Below are positions 47,401 to 53,400 of a stretch of 64,000 bases of DNA, piece by piece. The DNA is from VRUE01 sp963712595 (GTDB lineage Bacteria > Actinomycetota > Thermoleophilia > Solirubrobacterales > 70-9). The notes beneath the pieces are model-generated. The model ran no database searches. It was not told where the DNA came from and worked only from the letters and a program-made list of their open reading frames with translations. Location: contig CAVQIM010000002.1 in assembly GCA_963712595.1 (NCBI GenBank), positions 1 through 64,000 on the forward strand, given 5' to 3'. The position numbers and the translations under genes were made by a program. The stretch's first letter is position 1; each line of letters starts with the position of its first letter.

Positions 47401-47403
47401 TGA
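23476..47403 (+). CDS. Type I polyketide synthase, 3' part of frameshifted five-module gene (AT C-part of W5 through W9)
   Basis: This is the continuation of the gene starting at 21186; coding homology in this frame begins at 23416, so the GTG at 23476 is only the first start codon of the ORF and not a believable gene start. Contents: rest of AT, DH, KR, ACP (W5); then four complete KS-AT-DH-KR-ACP modules (W6 26500, W7 31660, W8 36875, W9 42040) and a C-terminal docking domain (47155-47400, ending in DEELLEFIDEQVGG). All four KSs have DTACSSS. AT motifs: IPSH (W5), YAAH (W6), VASH (W7), HAFH (W8, W9). All DHs keep catalytic His and Asp. KRs keep Ser-Tyr-Asn except W5, where Ser is Ala. W8 and W9 are near-identical from AT to ACP. 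Stop 47401-47403 overlaps the next start by 11 bp. The repaired gene would be among the largest PKS polypeptides and builds five units of the chain. Confidence 0.93.
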   Translation: MRAREVPATIPSHSSFVEPLRDELLELLEPIAPRSGEIPFYSTVTGELLDTRELDAEYWYRNLRQPVRFEPVVRGLLEGGRRLFVEVSSHPVFALAVGETIESALGDPDGAAVVGTLRRDEGGPERFMLSLAEAHSHGAAVEWGNVFAGVEATRVDLPTYPFQGRRYWLEPDGARSDPHSVGQSSVEHPLLGALIDDPDGDELIFTGRLSLAAHPWLADHAIGDTPLLPGTAFLELALWVGEQAGTPVVEELTVNAPIPLPDQGAVALRVKVAAAGEDGRREISIHSRTEAEGAEWVQNATGFLDSRSPALPEPLRAWPPADAEQLEPEFLYDRLAEVGLDYGPAFQGLHAAWRSGEEIYADVSLPAEQVESAKRFAIHPALSDAALHAFAFAFAAGSSEELQLPFAWRGVELQSTGAAHLRARLVPTDAGVSVSLFDLGGAPLGTIESLALRPLDPALLRGGGGPGVGLLEVEWRELATAEAAPAPEGEELTPSTEAGAATVPALWRLQTGSGGDRADAALVASRDALQRVQEWLKEAGGGDDRLAIVTQGGQAVWEGESADPAAAAVWGLVRVAQTEHPGRLVLLDVDGSEASEEAIGAALAIGEEPQLALREGSVLVPRLARIGTADPGGFDLDAEKTVLVTGATGGLGSLIARHLVEKHGARHLLLASRSGEAAEGAAELMAELEQLGAEAELCACDVSERSQLEAILSRLPQAHPLGAVIHAAGALEDATIESLEPSQLEPVLAPKASAAWHLHELTEEAELSAFVLYSAAAGVLGSPGQANYAAANSFLDGLATYRQARGLPATSIVWGLWERAGAGPSSPGEADRARISRAGAAALADAQGLELFDLALGDERPAPLALALDLRGLKARAAAGLLPPLLSGLVQGAARRASGGPSLASRLAALSEAKREELVLDLVRAEVASVLGHESGDRIEPGKAFKDLGFDSLTAVELRNRLVAASGLRLPATSVFDYPNPLALARFLLAEATTGAAQQVVLGAQATDEPIAIVGMACRYPGGVASPRELWSMIAEGGDGIAGFPADRGWDLERLYDPDPDTPRTSYTREGGFLADPGQFDAEFFGLSPREALATDPQQRLLLESSWEALEAAGIDPSSLRGEQAGVFAGIMHHDYGAGAAPPVELEGYFGTGISASVASGRIAYTLGLEGPAVTVDTACSSSLVAIHLAAQALRGGECTLALAGGATVMATPGLAVEFSRQRGLASDGRCKPFSEAADGIGISEGVGVVILARLSDAERRGLPVLATIRGSAVNQDGASNGLTAPNGPSQERVIRQALANARLSPKDVDMVEAHGTGTMLGDPIEAGALLATYGQEREQPLYLGSIKSNIGHTQAAAGVAGVIKAVMAMREGVLPKSLHIDAPSSKVEWETGQIELLSEERPWEQGGGPRRAAVSSFGISGTNAHLVLEGPPEAKSPEREGEGSEPPAIPIAISAKSERALGEQAERLRSHIEANPDLDPTDLAYSLATTRTAFEHRAVAVGKEREELLQALAALCRGREAKGLVRGIARAEQAPVFLFAGQGAQHAGMALELLESSPAFAERIGQCERALSPFVDWSLEEVLRDEEGRWLDSLAVVQPALFAVMVSLAGLWRESGVRPAAVLGHSQGEIAAAHVAGALSLEDAARVIALRAKAMAKIAGKGGMLSVSLAPRQLRERIEPYADRLALAAINGPASLIVSGEPAALDELLASCERDDVRAQRIAVDYAAHSAQIEALEAELLEAFAPISPRSSEIPFHSTLTGEEIDTAELGPSYWYRNLRQTVLFEPALRSLLSQGKRDFIEIGPHPVLSFGATETIEDVLGEPEQAAVVETLRRGEQGPQRFCLSLARAHAQGMAIDWDAFFEGTGARQVPLPTYPFQRKRYWLESSVGRADAISIGQGDPEHPLLGAIVEDPAGGGLTLTTRLSSQSHPWLADHAVADAVLLPATAFLEMALLAAERLDCQSVEELTIAAPVVFSGRDAVALQVTVSDSDEEGLRELQIHSRPETPEAQWTLNATGSLSPESLLAPEPLPAWPPEGAEQIETDHLYDRLAEAGFEYGPGFQGLERAWRSGDEVYAQASLPAELASGAERFCLHPALADAALHAIFLAAGSAEPRLPFSWSGVCLRSHGAEGLRVVLRPKGDEQVCASLYEPDGEPLATIQSLSLRPVDPDRLKGRGKGGGGLLEIEWRELDPLEPMPHVERVSQLSELLEAETEGEEAPALILWEPARGRDDDPAKAALELSERVLGELQAWLEQERFIGTRLAVLTQGAVATAEGDSPDLPAACLWGLLRSAQSEHPERLVLLDTDGSEASGEAIAAALSLTEEPQLALREGSVLAPKAVPCGDAAAEPTPLDPEKTVLITGAPGGLGSLVARHLIEAHGARRLLLASRSGPGAEGATELKQELEQLGAEVAISACDVSDRDQLQKLLDQIDDSHPLGAVIHAAGVLEDAVFASLDGAQLRRVFAPKVDAAWGLHELTKDMELSAFVCFSSVAGVLGSPGQANYAAANSFCDALAQHRRALGLPANSIAWGFWQRESGLTAHLGEAELGRMARFGIAPLTDEQGLELFDRALAGSPALSLGISLRREALRSLARAGALPPLLGSLIRTPTRRRVGGSEFSQRLAGMSAQEREGFVLELVRAEVASVLGHASPAAIDPQRAFKDLGFDSLAAVELRNRLAAASGVRLTPAVVFDHPNARRLAEHLTREASMGARGKLVATRAQASDEPIAILGMACRYPGEVATPEELWRLVAAGGEGIGEFPVDRGWDQERLYHSDPDHAGTTYSTKGGFLAEAGHFDAEFFGIAPREALAMDPQQRLLLESSWEALEAAGIDPSSLRGEQAGVFAGLMHPDYASGSTLPAELEGYFGTGISASVASGRIAYTLGLEGPAVTVDTACSSSLVAIHLASQALRQGECDLALAGGATVLATPSLFVDFARQRGLAPDGRCKSFSETADGTGFSEGVGIVVLARLSEAERNGHPILATIRGSAVNQDGASNGLTAPNGPSQERVIRQALANARLTPQDVEMVEAHGTGTMLGDPIEAGALLATYGQEREAPLYLGSIKSNIGHTQAAAGVAGVIKAVMAMREGTMPRSLHSDRPSSKVDWEAGKIELLGEERAWEQNGGPRRAAVSSFGVSGTNAHMILEGAPETGGGEEDPGAGSGAPSKEARALPELALPLSAKSERALAEQADRLRSHLESNPDLEPADVAHSLATTRACLEHRAVVIGSEREQLLAALSCLARGEGAENLARGIARAEQAPVFLFAGQGGQHAQMALELLEASPAFARHMDACEAALSPYMEVSLGEILREEEGRWLERIELVQPALFAVSVSLARLLQEFGVRPAAVVGHSQGEIAAAHVAGALSLEDAARLSALRSKLIADLAGQGGLVSVALGAEELEPRLERWRGRVEVAAFNGPSSTILSGDREALDELLESCEQEGTRARVVPAAVASHSAYVEPLRERLLEALAPIEPRSAEIPFHSTVSGEQIDTAELDPEYWYRNMRQPVLFEPVVRGLLGQGHRLFLEVGPHPVFVLAVGETIEQTLEEPSHAHVLGTLRRDRGGPERFALSLAEAHVHGAPVRWDALCEGTGAKRVPLPTYPFQRKRYWLESTMGGSDPLSLGQTSAEHPLLGAVIEDTEGEGLAFTGRLSLQTHPWLADHALGGTVLLPGTAFVELALKAAEEVGARGIEELTIEAPLLIPEQGAIALRVAVGEADDEGRREISVHSRPGAAEAEHWTRNAGGFLWDEATEAGLPLEAWPPEGAEPLEVEFLYDRFAEAGFDYGPCFQGLTAAWRLGEEIYAEVRLDEERSRSAADFLLHPALSDAALHAVALAVDSDATPRLPFSWGGVSLALAGASEVRVRLGRTGSEAISLALFDQAGAPLAKVDSLALRPVDPARLRAPGDGDGSGALLGLEWERLGLGEAVSFDEVDRPAAHAGAGELPGVVLWHPQPSQAGGDCPDRARAFAEQVLEQVQGWLAEDRFADVRLAILTDGGLAVEAGGPPQLCAATALGLLRSAQSEHPGRFVLIDTDGSDSSQAAIGAALGLVEEPQIALRDGVALAPRLSGVPAQAGGGAAEPEPVFDPERTVLLTGATGGLGSLVARHLVTAHGARHLLLVSRSGPEAERAGELLAELKGLGAQAQIVACDVSDRDQLQALLAGISAEHPLGAVVHAAGALEDATIETLSAERFGPVFAPKVDAAWHLHELTREMGISAFVLFSSAAGVLGSPGQGNYAAANSFLDALAQERRAEGLPATAIAWGLWDRESEMGAHLGEAGRARITRSGVAGLSDAQGLALFDQALSNGQAWGVAIRLDRAGLRERALAGALPAVLSNLVRIPARRRAAARTSLGAKLATLPAGERKAFVLDLVRTEIASLLGHGSPAEIDPERAFKDLGFDSLAAVELRNRLSAATGVRLAPAVVFDHPTPGRLAEHLEAQASASAPSRSVATRAQASEEPIAILGMACRFPGGVATPEELWRLVAEGGDGIAGFPTDRGWDLERLYDPDPDTPRTSYAREGGFLADPGHFDADFFGLSPREALATDPQQRLLLEAAWEALEEAGIDPSSLRGEQAGVFAGIMHHDYGGGSIPPPELEGYVGTGVSASVASGRIAYTLGIEGPAVTVDTACSSSLVAMHLAAQALRQGECTLALAGGASVMATPGLAIDFARQRGLAPDGRCKPFAEGADGIGASEGTGVLVLARLSDAEREGHPILATIRGSAVNQDGASNGLTAPNGPSQERVIRQALANARLTPQDVEMVEAHGTGTMLGDPIEAGALLATYGQEREQPLYLGSIKSNIGHTQAAAGVAGVIKAVMAMREGVLPKSLHIDKPSTKVDWEAGKIELLSERRPWEANGGPRRAAVSSFGVSGTNAHMILEGAPEAGRGEEDSGAGSGAPSEEPRALPVLALPLSAKSERALAEQADRLRSRLQENPQHEPADVAYSLATTRASLEHRAVVIAEGREGLLDSLAALAGEEPSPETSQARAKTGRLAYLLTGQGSQRVGMGKELYEAYPAYREALDELLGEIDPHLDRPLAELLFAEPGSEQAKLLDHTTYAQPALFATEVALARLLGSLGLRPELLAGHSVGEIAAAHIAGVFDLADAARLIAARGALMGELPTGGAMAAIEATEQELREAIEGREGELSLAAVNGPTSVVLSGEEKAIEELVASFAEQGAKTKRLEVSHAFHSPLMEPMLAPFAELARTLTYNEPKIPIASNTSGAMLSPAEATDPAYWVAHVREPVRFADAVGALREQGAIAFVELGPDPVLSAIAAECLGEEAGELAFAAALREGRSEPETLTAAIAAAYASGVKVDWQAFFKDTGAKRIALPTYPFQRKRFWLASGFGGAGDVSGAGLTDPEHPLLGAVIEDPQGEGLALTASLSLATHPWLADHAVSGAVLLPGTAFLELALNAARRLGAKQVGELTLQAPLAFSESTAMQLQVSVASPDEEGRRELRIHSRPRLSGEEGEEGEWTLNAEGALLAEPLPLPEPPQSWPPAEAEPLDFTDVYERLGEVGLEYGPAFRGLSAAWRVGETICAEASLAEGQASEASRYAIHPALLDSALHGIGLVGGEGAAASPKLPFAFAGVSVQGEGAAALRVRIEPSEEGASISLFDATGAPLAQISTLALRDLDPEQLKLALRREEGLLGVEWNEIALPAGSADSPPAELWRPEPAAGADPAEAARAAAQAALARIQGFLSRDPAAEEPLAILTAGAVAAGEGESPDLAASSVWGLVRSAQSEHPGRILLLDSDGSEASEGAIEGAIAASIANGEPQLALREGVALVPRVARAQGEGPEAPAIDPERTVLLTGATGGLGSLVARHLVTAHGARHLLLVSRSGPEAERAGELLAELQGLGAQAQIVACDVSDRDQLQALLAGISAEHPLGAVLHTAGTVSDATIETLSAERFGPVFAPKADGAWHLHELTREMDLSAFLLFSSAAGTFGSPGQGNYAAANSFLDALAHQRRAQGLPATAIAWGLWDRESQMTSVLSEADKARLARSGIGALTEEQGLALLDEALASELPQVLGLRLERPGLRAQARAGVLVPLLRGLIRVPQGRRGQGGELARKLLTLAAEEREAFVLDAVRAEVAAVLGHASAAAIDPERAFKDLGFDSLAAVELRNRLSAASGLRLPATAVFDYPNAQKLAQYLLGEASASAPSRSVATRAQASEEPIAILGMACRYPGGVATPEELWRLVAEGGDGIAGFPTDRGWDLERLYDPDPDTPRTSYAREGGFLADPGHFDADFFGLSPREALATDPQQRLLLESSWEALKSSGIDPSSLRGEQAGVFAGVMHHDYATGSNPPPELEGYFGTGISASVASGRIAYTLGIEGPAVTVDTACSSSLVTMHLAAQALRQGECSLAIAGGVTVVATPTLFTEFSRQRGLAPDGRSKPFAEAADGVGWSEGVGIVVLARLSDAEREGHPILATIRGSAVNQDGASNGLTAPNGPSQERVIRQALANARLTPKDIDMVEAHGTGTMLGDPIEAGALLATYGQEREQPLYLGSIKSNIGHTQAAAGVAGVIKAVMAMREGVLPKSLHIDKPSTKVDWEAGKIELLSEERPWEANGRPRRAAVSSFGISGTNAHLVLEGAPEAAGAEDLEGPTEGSPSESPSLPAAPIVLSARNEEALAEQASRLVAHLGSNPHLSLADVAYSLATTRTPFEHRTVAVGNERGELLVALAAIAEGKQPPSASQARAKTGRLAYLLTGQGSQRVGMGKELYEAYPAYREALDELLGEIDPHLDRPLAELLFAEPDSEQAKLLDHTTYAQPALFATEVALARLLGSLGLRPELLAGHSVGEIAAAHIAGVFDLADAARLIAARGALMGELPTGGAMAAIEATEQELREAIEGREGELSLAAVNGPTSVVLSGEEKAIEELVASFAEQGAKTKRLEVSHAFHSPLMEPMLAPFAELARTLTYNEPKIPIASNTSGAMLSPAEATDPAYWVAHVREPVRFADAVGALREQGAIAFVELGPDPVLSAIAAECLGEEAGELAFAAALREGRSEPETLTAAIAAAHASGVKVDWQAFFKDTGAKRIALPTYPFQRKRFWLASGFGGAGDVSGAGLTDPEHPLLGAVIEDPQGEGLALTASLSLATHPWLADHAVSGAVLLPGTAFLELALNAARRLGAKQVGELTLQAPLAFSESTAMQLQVSVASPDEEGRRELRIHSRPRLSGEEGEEGEWTLNAEGALLAEPLPLPEPPQSWPPAEAEPLDFTDVYERLGEVGLEYGPAFRGLSAAWRVGETICAEASLAEGQASEASRYAIHPALLDSALHGIGLVGGEGAAASPKLPFAFAGVSVQGEGAAALRVRIEPSEEGASISLFDATGAPLAQISTLALRDLDPEQLKLALRREEGLLGVEWNEIALPAGSADSPPAELWRPEPAAGADPAEAARAAAQAALARIQGFLSRDPAAEEPLAILTAGAVAAGEGESPDLAASSVWGLVRSAQSEHPGRILLLDSDGSEASEGAIEGAIAASIANGEPQLALREGVALVPRVARAQGEGPEAPAIDPERTVLLTGATGGLGSLVARHLVTAHGARHLLLVSRSGPEAERAGELLAELQGLGAQAQIVACDVSDRDQLQALLAGISAEHPLGAVLHTAGTVSDATIETLSAERFGPVFAPKADGAWHLHELTREMGLSAFLLFSSAAGTFGSPGQGNYAAANSFLDALAHQRRAQGLPATAIAWGLWDRESQMTSVLSEADKARLARSGIGALTEEQGLALLDEALASELPQVLGLRLERPGLRAQARAGVLVPLLRGLIRVPQGRRGQGGELARKLLTLAAEEREAFVLDAVRAEVAAVLGHASAAAIDPERAFKDLGFDSLAAVELRNRLSAASGLRLPATAVFDYPNAQKLAEYLLGELDQGEKATALAQLEHLELALASVSSEDPGRLKLATRLRALASSLESEMQTEDTLDRDRLESASDEELLEFIDEQVGGAERDGG
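26500..31615 (+). other. Module W6: KS-AT-DH-KR-ACP
   Basis: KS 26500-27770; AT about 28080-28990 (GHSQGE, YAAH, methylmalonyl-like); DH about 29182-30000 (ADHAVADAVLLP, DAALH); KR about 30550-31140 (TGAPGGLG, LED, FSSVAG, NYAAAN); ACP about 31395-31610. Predicted unit: methyl-branched alkene. Confidence 0.9.
31660..36830 (+). other. Module W7: KS-AT(VASH)-DH-KR-ACP
   Basis: KS 31660-32935; AT about 33270-34190 (AGQGGQH, GHSQGE, VASH); DH about 34375-35200 with intact HxxxGxxxxP (HALGGTVLLP); KR about 35755-36350 (LED, Ser-Tyr-Asn); ACP about 36600-36810. VASH is usually grouped with methylmalonyl-type ATs, but the specificity is not certain. Predicted unit: branched alkene. Confidence 0.9.
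36875..41990 (+). other. Module W8: KS-AT(malonyl)-DH-KR-ACP
   Basis: KS 36875-38140; AT about 38470-39390 (GHSVGE, HAFH); DH about 39585-40430 (HAVSGAVLLP, DSALH); KR about 40925-41520 with Ser-Tyr-Asn but TVSD where other modules have LDD or LED; ACP about 41770-41980. Predicted unit: unbranched alkene. Confidence 0.9.
38449..41985 (+). repeat. Long direct repeat B, copy 1 (AT-DH-KR-ACP of W8)
   Basis: About 3.5 kb almost identical to 43615-47151 at an offset of 5,166 bp. It starts just before the AT and stops at the end of the ACP. Only scattered base changes are seen, for example TAC/CAC at 39429/44595. Confidence 0.92.
42040..47151 (+). other. Module W9: KS-AT(malonyl)-DH-KR-ACP, near copy of W8
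   Basis: KS 42040-43300; AT about 43635-44560 (GHSVGE, HAFH); DH about 44751-45600; KR about 46090-46685 (TVSD); ACP about 46935-47145. From 43615 it is almost base-for-base W8. The KS is similar to that of W8 but clearly more diverged. Predicted unit: unbranched alkene. Confidence 0.9.
43615..47151 (+). repeat. Long direct repeat B, copy 2 (AT-DH-KR-ACP of W9)
   Basis: Partner of 38449-41985. The upstream KS domains and KS-AT linkers of W8 and W9 are more diverged, so this block was duplicated or homogenised more recently than the KS. Confidence 0.92.
47376..47383 (+). promoter_or_regulatory. Ribosome binding site for gene 4
   Basis: GGGAGGGG lies 9 nt before ATG 47393, within the last codons of gene 3. 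It selects this start and an 11 bp gene overlap. Confidence 0.7.
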
Positions 47404-50400
47404 GAAGGAGCTGCGCAGCTACCTGAGGCGGGTGACGATCGAGCTCGCCGAGGAACGCAAGCGGTTGCATTCCTACCGGCACGAGCCGATCGCGATCGTC
47501 GGCATGGCCTGTCGCTACCCGGGTGGGGTCAACACCCCGCAGGCGCTCTGGCGACTCGTGGCCGAGGGGGGCGATGGCATCACCGCCTTCCCCGACGACC
47601 GCGGCTGGGACCTGGAGGGGCTCTACGACCCCGACCCGGAAGCGCCCCGCAAGACCCACATACGGGACGGCGGCTTCATCTCGAACGTGGCTGACTTCGA
47701 TGCCGGCTTCTTCGGCATCGGCCCGCGCGAGGCGCTCGCCGCGGACCCCCAGCAGCGCCTCCTGCTCGAAGTCTCCTGGGAGGCGCTCGAGGAAGCCGGG
47801 ATCGACCCCGCCAGCCTGTCCGGCAGCCGGACAGGGGTCTTCGCCGGGGCGATGATCTCGGGCTACGGACCGGGAGCCCAGGGCGGCCCGGAGGAGCTCG
47901 AAGGCTATTTCGGCACGGGCCTCGGCGCCGCCGTGATCTCCGGTCGCATCTCCTACACGCTCGGCCTGGAGGGCCCGGCGATCTCGATCGACACCGCCTG
48001 CTCCTCCTCGCTGGTGGCGATGCACCTGGCGGCGCAGGCGCTGCGCCAGGGAGAGTGCGGTCTGGCCCTGGCGGGCGGCGCGACGGTGCTGGCGATGCCG
48101 ATGCCCTTCGTCGAGTTCTCCCGCGGGGGGGTCCTGGCCCCCGACGGGAGGTCCAAGTCCTTCGCCGAGGCGGCCGACGGAGTCGGCTGGTCGGAGGGAG
48201 TGGGGATGCTCGTGCTCGAGCGGCTCTCCGACGCCCAGGCGAACGGCCACCCGATCCTCGGCACGATTCGCGGCTCGGCGGTCAATCAAGACGGCGCCTC
48301 CAACGGCCTCACCGCCCCCAACGGCCCCTCTCAGGAGCGGGTGATCCGCCAGGCCCTGGCAAACGCCCGCCTCACGCCCCAAGACGTCGAAATGGTCGAG
48401 GCCCACGGCACCGGCACGATGCTCGGCGACCCGATCGAGGCCGGCGCCCTGCTTGCCACCTACGGCCAGGAGCGCGAGCAGCCGCTCTACCTCGGCTCGA
48501 TCAAGTCCAACATCGGCCACACCCAGGCCGCCGCGGGAGTGGCCGGGGTGATCAAGGCGCTGATGGCGATGCGCGAGGGCGTCCTGCCCAAGAGCCTTCA
48601 CATCGACGCTCCCTCCTCCAAGGTCGAGTGGGAGGCGGGGAAGATCGAGCTGCTGAGCGAGGAGCGCCCCTGGGAGCAAAACGGGGGACCGCGCCGCGCC
48701 GCCGTCTCCTCCTTCGGCTACAGCGGCACCAACGCGCACCTGATCCTGGAGCAGCCGCCCGAGCCGGCGGGGGGGCCTGGGGAGGAGTCCGGCGACGGCG
48801 ATTCGCCCGAGGTCGCGCCGGTCGGCGTCCCGGCCCTGATCGCGCCGGCCCCGCTGCTCCTCTCGGCCAAATCGGAGGGGGCTCTCGCCGAGCAGGCCGA
48901 GCGGCTTCGCTCCCACCTCGAGTCGAACCCCGATCTCGAGCTCGCCGACGTTGCCCACTCGCTCGCCACCACCCGCACCTCGTTCGAGCACCGCGCGGTG
49001 GCGGTCGGCGGAGAGCGCGAGCAGCTGCTGGCGGCGCTCTCGGCCCTCGCCGGGGGCGAGGAGGCGGAGGGCCTCGTCCGGGGCATCGCCCGCAGCGAGC
49101 AGCGGCCCGTCTTTCTCTTCTCTGGCCACGGCTCGCAGTGGCAGGGCATGGCGCTCGATCTGCTCGAGGCCTCACCCGCCTTCGCCCGCCACATCGAGGC
49201 CTGCGGCGCGGCCCTCGCGCCCCACATGGACGATTCCCTGGAGGAGGTCCTGCGCGATCCCGGGGATGGCTGGCTGGACCGGGTGGAGCGGGTGCAGCCG
49301 GCGATCTTCGCCGTCTCCGTCTCGCTGGCCAGGCTCTGGCAGGAGCTCGGCGTCAAGCCCGCGGCGGTGGTCGGACACTCCCAGGGGGAGATCGCCGCCG
49401 CCCACGTCGCCGGCGCGCTCAGCCTCGACGACGCAGCCCGTCTGGCGGCGCTGAGAAGCAAGCTGATCGCCAGCCTCACCGGCGAGGGCGCCCTGGTCTC
49501 GGTGGCTCTGGGCGCCGAGGAGCTCGAGCCGCGCCTCGAGCCTTGGGGGGACAGGGTCGAAGTGGCGGCGCTGAACGGGCCCAGCTCGACCATCCTCTCC
49601 GGCGATCGCGAGGCGCTCGACGAGCTGCTCGAGAGCTGCAGGCAGGATGACCTGCGCGCCCGCGTCGTCTCCGGCGCCGTCGCCCCCTCGCACTCCGTTC
49701 ACGTCGAGCCCCTGCGCGAGCCCCTGCTCGAGGCGCTCGCCCCGATCGAGCCGCGCTCGACCGAGATCCCCTTCCACTCCACGGTCAGCGGCGAGCAGCT
49801 CGACACCGCCGAGCTCGGCCCCGAGTACTGGTACCGCAACATGCGCCAGCCGGTGCTCTTCCAGCCGGCCGTGCGGGGGCTGCTGGAGCAGGGCCACCGG
49901 CTCTTCCTGGAGGTCGGCTCCCACCCGGTCTTCACCCTGGCGGTGGGGGAGATGATCGAGGAGGCGCTCGACGATCCCACAGGCGCTCGCGTCCTCGGCA
50001 CCCTGCGGCGCGACGAGGGCGGCCCGGAGCGCTTTGCCCTCTCCCTCGCCGAAGCCCACGCCCACGGCGCCAAGGTCGATTGGGGGGCATGCCTCGACCC
50101 CGGCGCGAAGCGAGTGCCGCTCCCCACCTACCCCTTCCAGCGCAAGCGCTACTGGCTGGAAGCAACGGCTGGCGGCTCGGACCCGCTCACCCTCGGCCAG
50201 GCGCCGGCCGAGCACCCGCTCTTGGGGGCCTCGCTCTCGCTTGCCTCGGGGGGGCAGACCCTGCTCACCGGCCGCCTCTCCCTGCGGACCCATCCCTGGC
50301 TGGCGGACCACGCCGTGATCGGAGCCGTGCTGCTGCCCGGCACGGGCCTGGTCGAGCTGGCGCTGCGCGCCGGCACCGAGGTCGGCTGCGAGACGATCGA

Positions 50401-53400
50401 GGAGCTGACGCTGCAGGCGCCGCTGCTGCTGCCGGAGGAGGGGGCGGTTCAGGTCCAGGTGGCCGTCGACGCTCCCGACGAGGACGGCCGGCGCCAGATC
50501 TCGATCAGCTCTCGCGCGGAGGCGGGCTCCGGCGAGGAGGTCGAGGAGGGCTGGACCCTGCACGCCGACGGATTGCTCTCCTCGGACGTCGCCGAGTTGC
50601 CGCAGCCGCTCGACTCCTGGCCGCCGCCGGGCGCCGAGCCGGTGGAGATCGACTCGCTCTACGAGAGCCTCGATGCGCGCGGCGTCGAATACGGGCCCAG
50701 CTTCCAGGGCGTGACCGCCGCCTGGCGAGAGGGGAGCACCATCTACACCGAGGCCTCCCTGGGCGAGGACCAGGTCCGCGAGGCAGGGCGCTTCGGGTTG
50801 CACCCGGCGCTGCTCGACGCGACGTTTCACGCCGGGCTCGAGCTCGGCCTCGCCGCGGCCGACGCCGGTGGCGACGGGGGCCTGATGATGCCCTTCGCCT
50901 GGCGTGGGGTGAGGCTGCACTCCCGGGGAGCCACGGGCCTGCGGATGCGGATCGAGCCCGGGGAGGAGGGGACGCGCCTCACCGCGACCGATGGCGAGGG
51001 GGCCCCGGTCGTCTCGGTCGACGTCGTCGCCACCCGGCCGCTCGACCCCCGGGCGCTGCGCAGCGCCCGGGATCGCTCTCTGTACGAGCTGAACTGGGAG
51101 GAGGTCGCGGTCGGTGGTTGGGCCGTGCCGCGTCTCGCCATCCTCGGCGACGGACCGGTCGCCGGCCTCGAGGTCGAGTGCCACCCCGACCTGGCGGCCC
51201 TGCGGACGGCGATCGAGAACGGCGCCAGCACTCCCGAGATCGTGCTGGTCGAGGTCCCCGCGTCAGAGGGCGACCTTCCCGAGGCGTTCCACTCCACCAC
51301 CCGCTGGGCACTCTCGCTGCTCGAGCGGTGGCTGGCAGAGGAGCTGCTGGCGCCGACTCGCCTCGCCTTTCTCACGCGGGGCGCCGTCGCGGCGGCTCCC
51401 GGCGATGACCCGGATCTCGGCGTGGCGCCGCTGTGGGGGTTGGTGCGCGCCGCCCAGGCGGAGCACCCCGACCGCTTCTCCCTCTTCGATCTCGACCGGG
51501 CCGGGGCCTCGGAGGCGGCGCTGGCAGCGGCGCTCGCCGCTGCGGCGAAAGAGCCGCAGATCGCGATCCGCGAGGGTGGCGCGCTGGCGCCGCGATTGAT
51601 TCCGGCGGCGAGCGAGGAGGTGGAGGGCGGCCCGCGCCCGATCCCCGCCGACTCGACCGTGCTGGTCACCGGCGGCACGGGCGCGATCGGTTCCCGCGTC
51701 GCCCGCCACCTCGTCGAGTCCGACGGCGTTCGCCACCTGCTGCTGGCGAGCCGGCGAGGGGAGGCCGCAACCGGGGCCGCCGAGCTGAAGGCGGCGCTGG
51801 AGGGGCTCGGTGCCGAGGTGACGATCGCCTCCTGTGACGTCGGCGATCGCGAGCAACTCGAGCGACTTATCGGCTCGATACCCGCTGCGCATCCGCTCGG
51901 GGCCGTGGTCCACTCGGCGGCGGTGCTCGACGACGGGGTGATCGCCGCGCTCGACGCCGAGCGGCTCGAGCGGGTCCTGCGGCCCAAGGCGGACGCCGCT
52001 TGGCACCTGCACGAGCTGACCGCCGGTCTCGACCTCGCCCAGTTCTTGCTCTTCTCCTCCGCGACCGGGATCGTCGGTGGTGCCGCGCAGGCGAACTACG
52101 CCGCCGCCAACACGTTCCTCGACGCGCTGGCGGCGCACCGCCGCGCCCTCGGGCTGCCGGCGATCTCGCTGGCCTGGGGCTTCTGGGGCCAGGAGTCGAA
52201 CCTGGGGGAGGATCTGGACGCCACCGTGGCGATGCGCGTCGCCGGGCAGATCCGCATGCGCCTCGGCTTCGCGCCGATGGCGCCGGAGCGGGGGCTCGAG
52301 CTGCTCGATGCGGCGCGGGCCGGCAACGCGTTCCTCTACATGCCGGGTGAGCTCGATCGTGCCGCGCTGGGCGCCCAGGCGAGGGAGGGCACGCTGTCCG
52401 CCGTGATGCGGCGCCTCGTCCGCGCTCCCGCCGCCGGCGTCGTGCGCAGGGGCTCGCTCGCGCGCAAGCTCGCGACGCTGCCGGAGGGCGAGCGCGAGGC
52501 CGCCGTGCTCGAGCTCGTCCGCACCCACGCCGCCGCCGCGATCGGGCAGGAGGACCCGAGCGGGATCGAGCCCGCGCGCGCCTTCCGCGAGCTCGGCTTC
52601 GACTCCCTCGCGGCGGTCGACCTGCGCAATCGCCTCGCCGCGGCGACCGGCCTGCGGCTGGCGCCGACGCTGGTCTTCGACCATCCCTCCGCCGAGGCCC
52701 TGGCCAAGTTCCTCTACGCGGAGACACGGGGCAAGGCGGGGAGCGTCGCCGCGCCGAGGCCGGTCGCGCGCTCGGCCGAGCCGATCGCGATCGTCGGCAT
52801 GAGCTGCCGCTACCCGGGGGGCGTGGGGAATCCCCAGCAGCTCTGGGACCTGGTCGCGGCGGGTGGCGACGCGATCGGCGAGTTCCCCTCGGACAGGGGC
52901 TGGGACCTCGAGCGTCTCTACGACCCAGACCCCGATGCCCCCGGCAAGATCTACCTGCGCGAAGGCGGCTTCATGGTGGACGCCGGGGACTTCGACGCCG
53001 GCTTCTTCGGCATCTCGCCGCGCGAGGCGCTCGTGGTCGACCCCCAGCAGCGGCTGCTGCTCGAATCGTCCTGGGAAGCGCTCGAAGCCGGTGGCATCGA
53101 CCCCGGCTCGCTGCGCGGCTCGCCCGTGGGCGTCTTCGCCGGGGTGATGTACCAGGACTACGGCTCGGCCGAGCTGGGGCTCTCCCCGGGGATGACGACG
53201 AGCGCCGTGTCCGGTCGCGTCTCCTACACGCTCGGCCTCGAGGGGCCGGCGATGACCGTCGACACCGCCTGCTCCTCCTCCTTGGTGGCGCTGCACCTCG
53301 CCTGCCGGGCCCTGCGCGACGGCGATTGCTCGCTGGCGCTCGCCGGAGGCGCGACGGTGCTTGCCACCCCGGGGATGCTCTTCCTCTTCAGCCGCCAGCG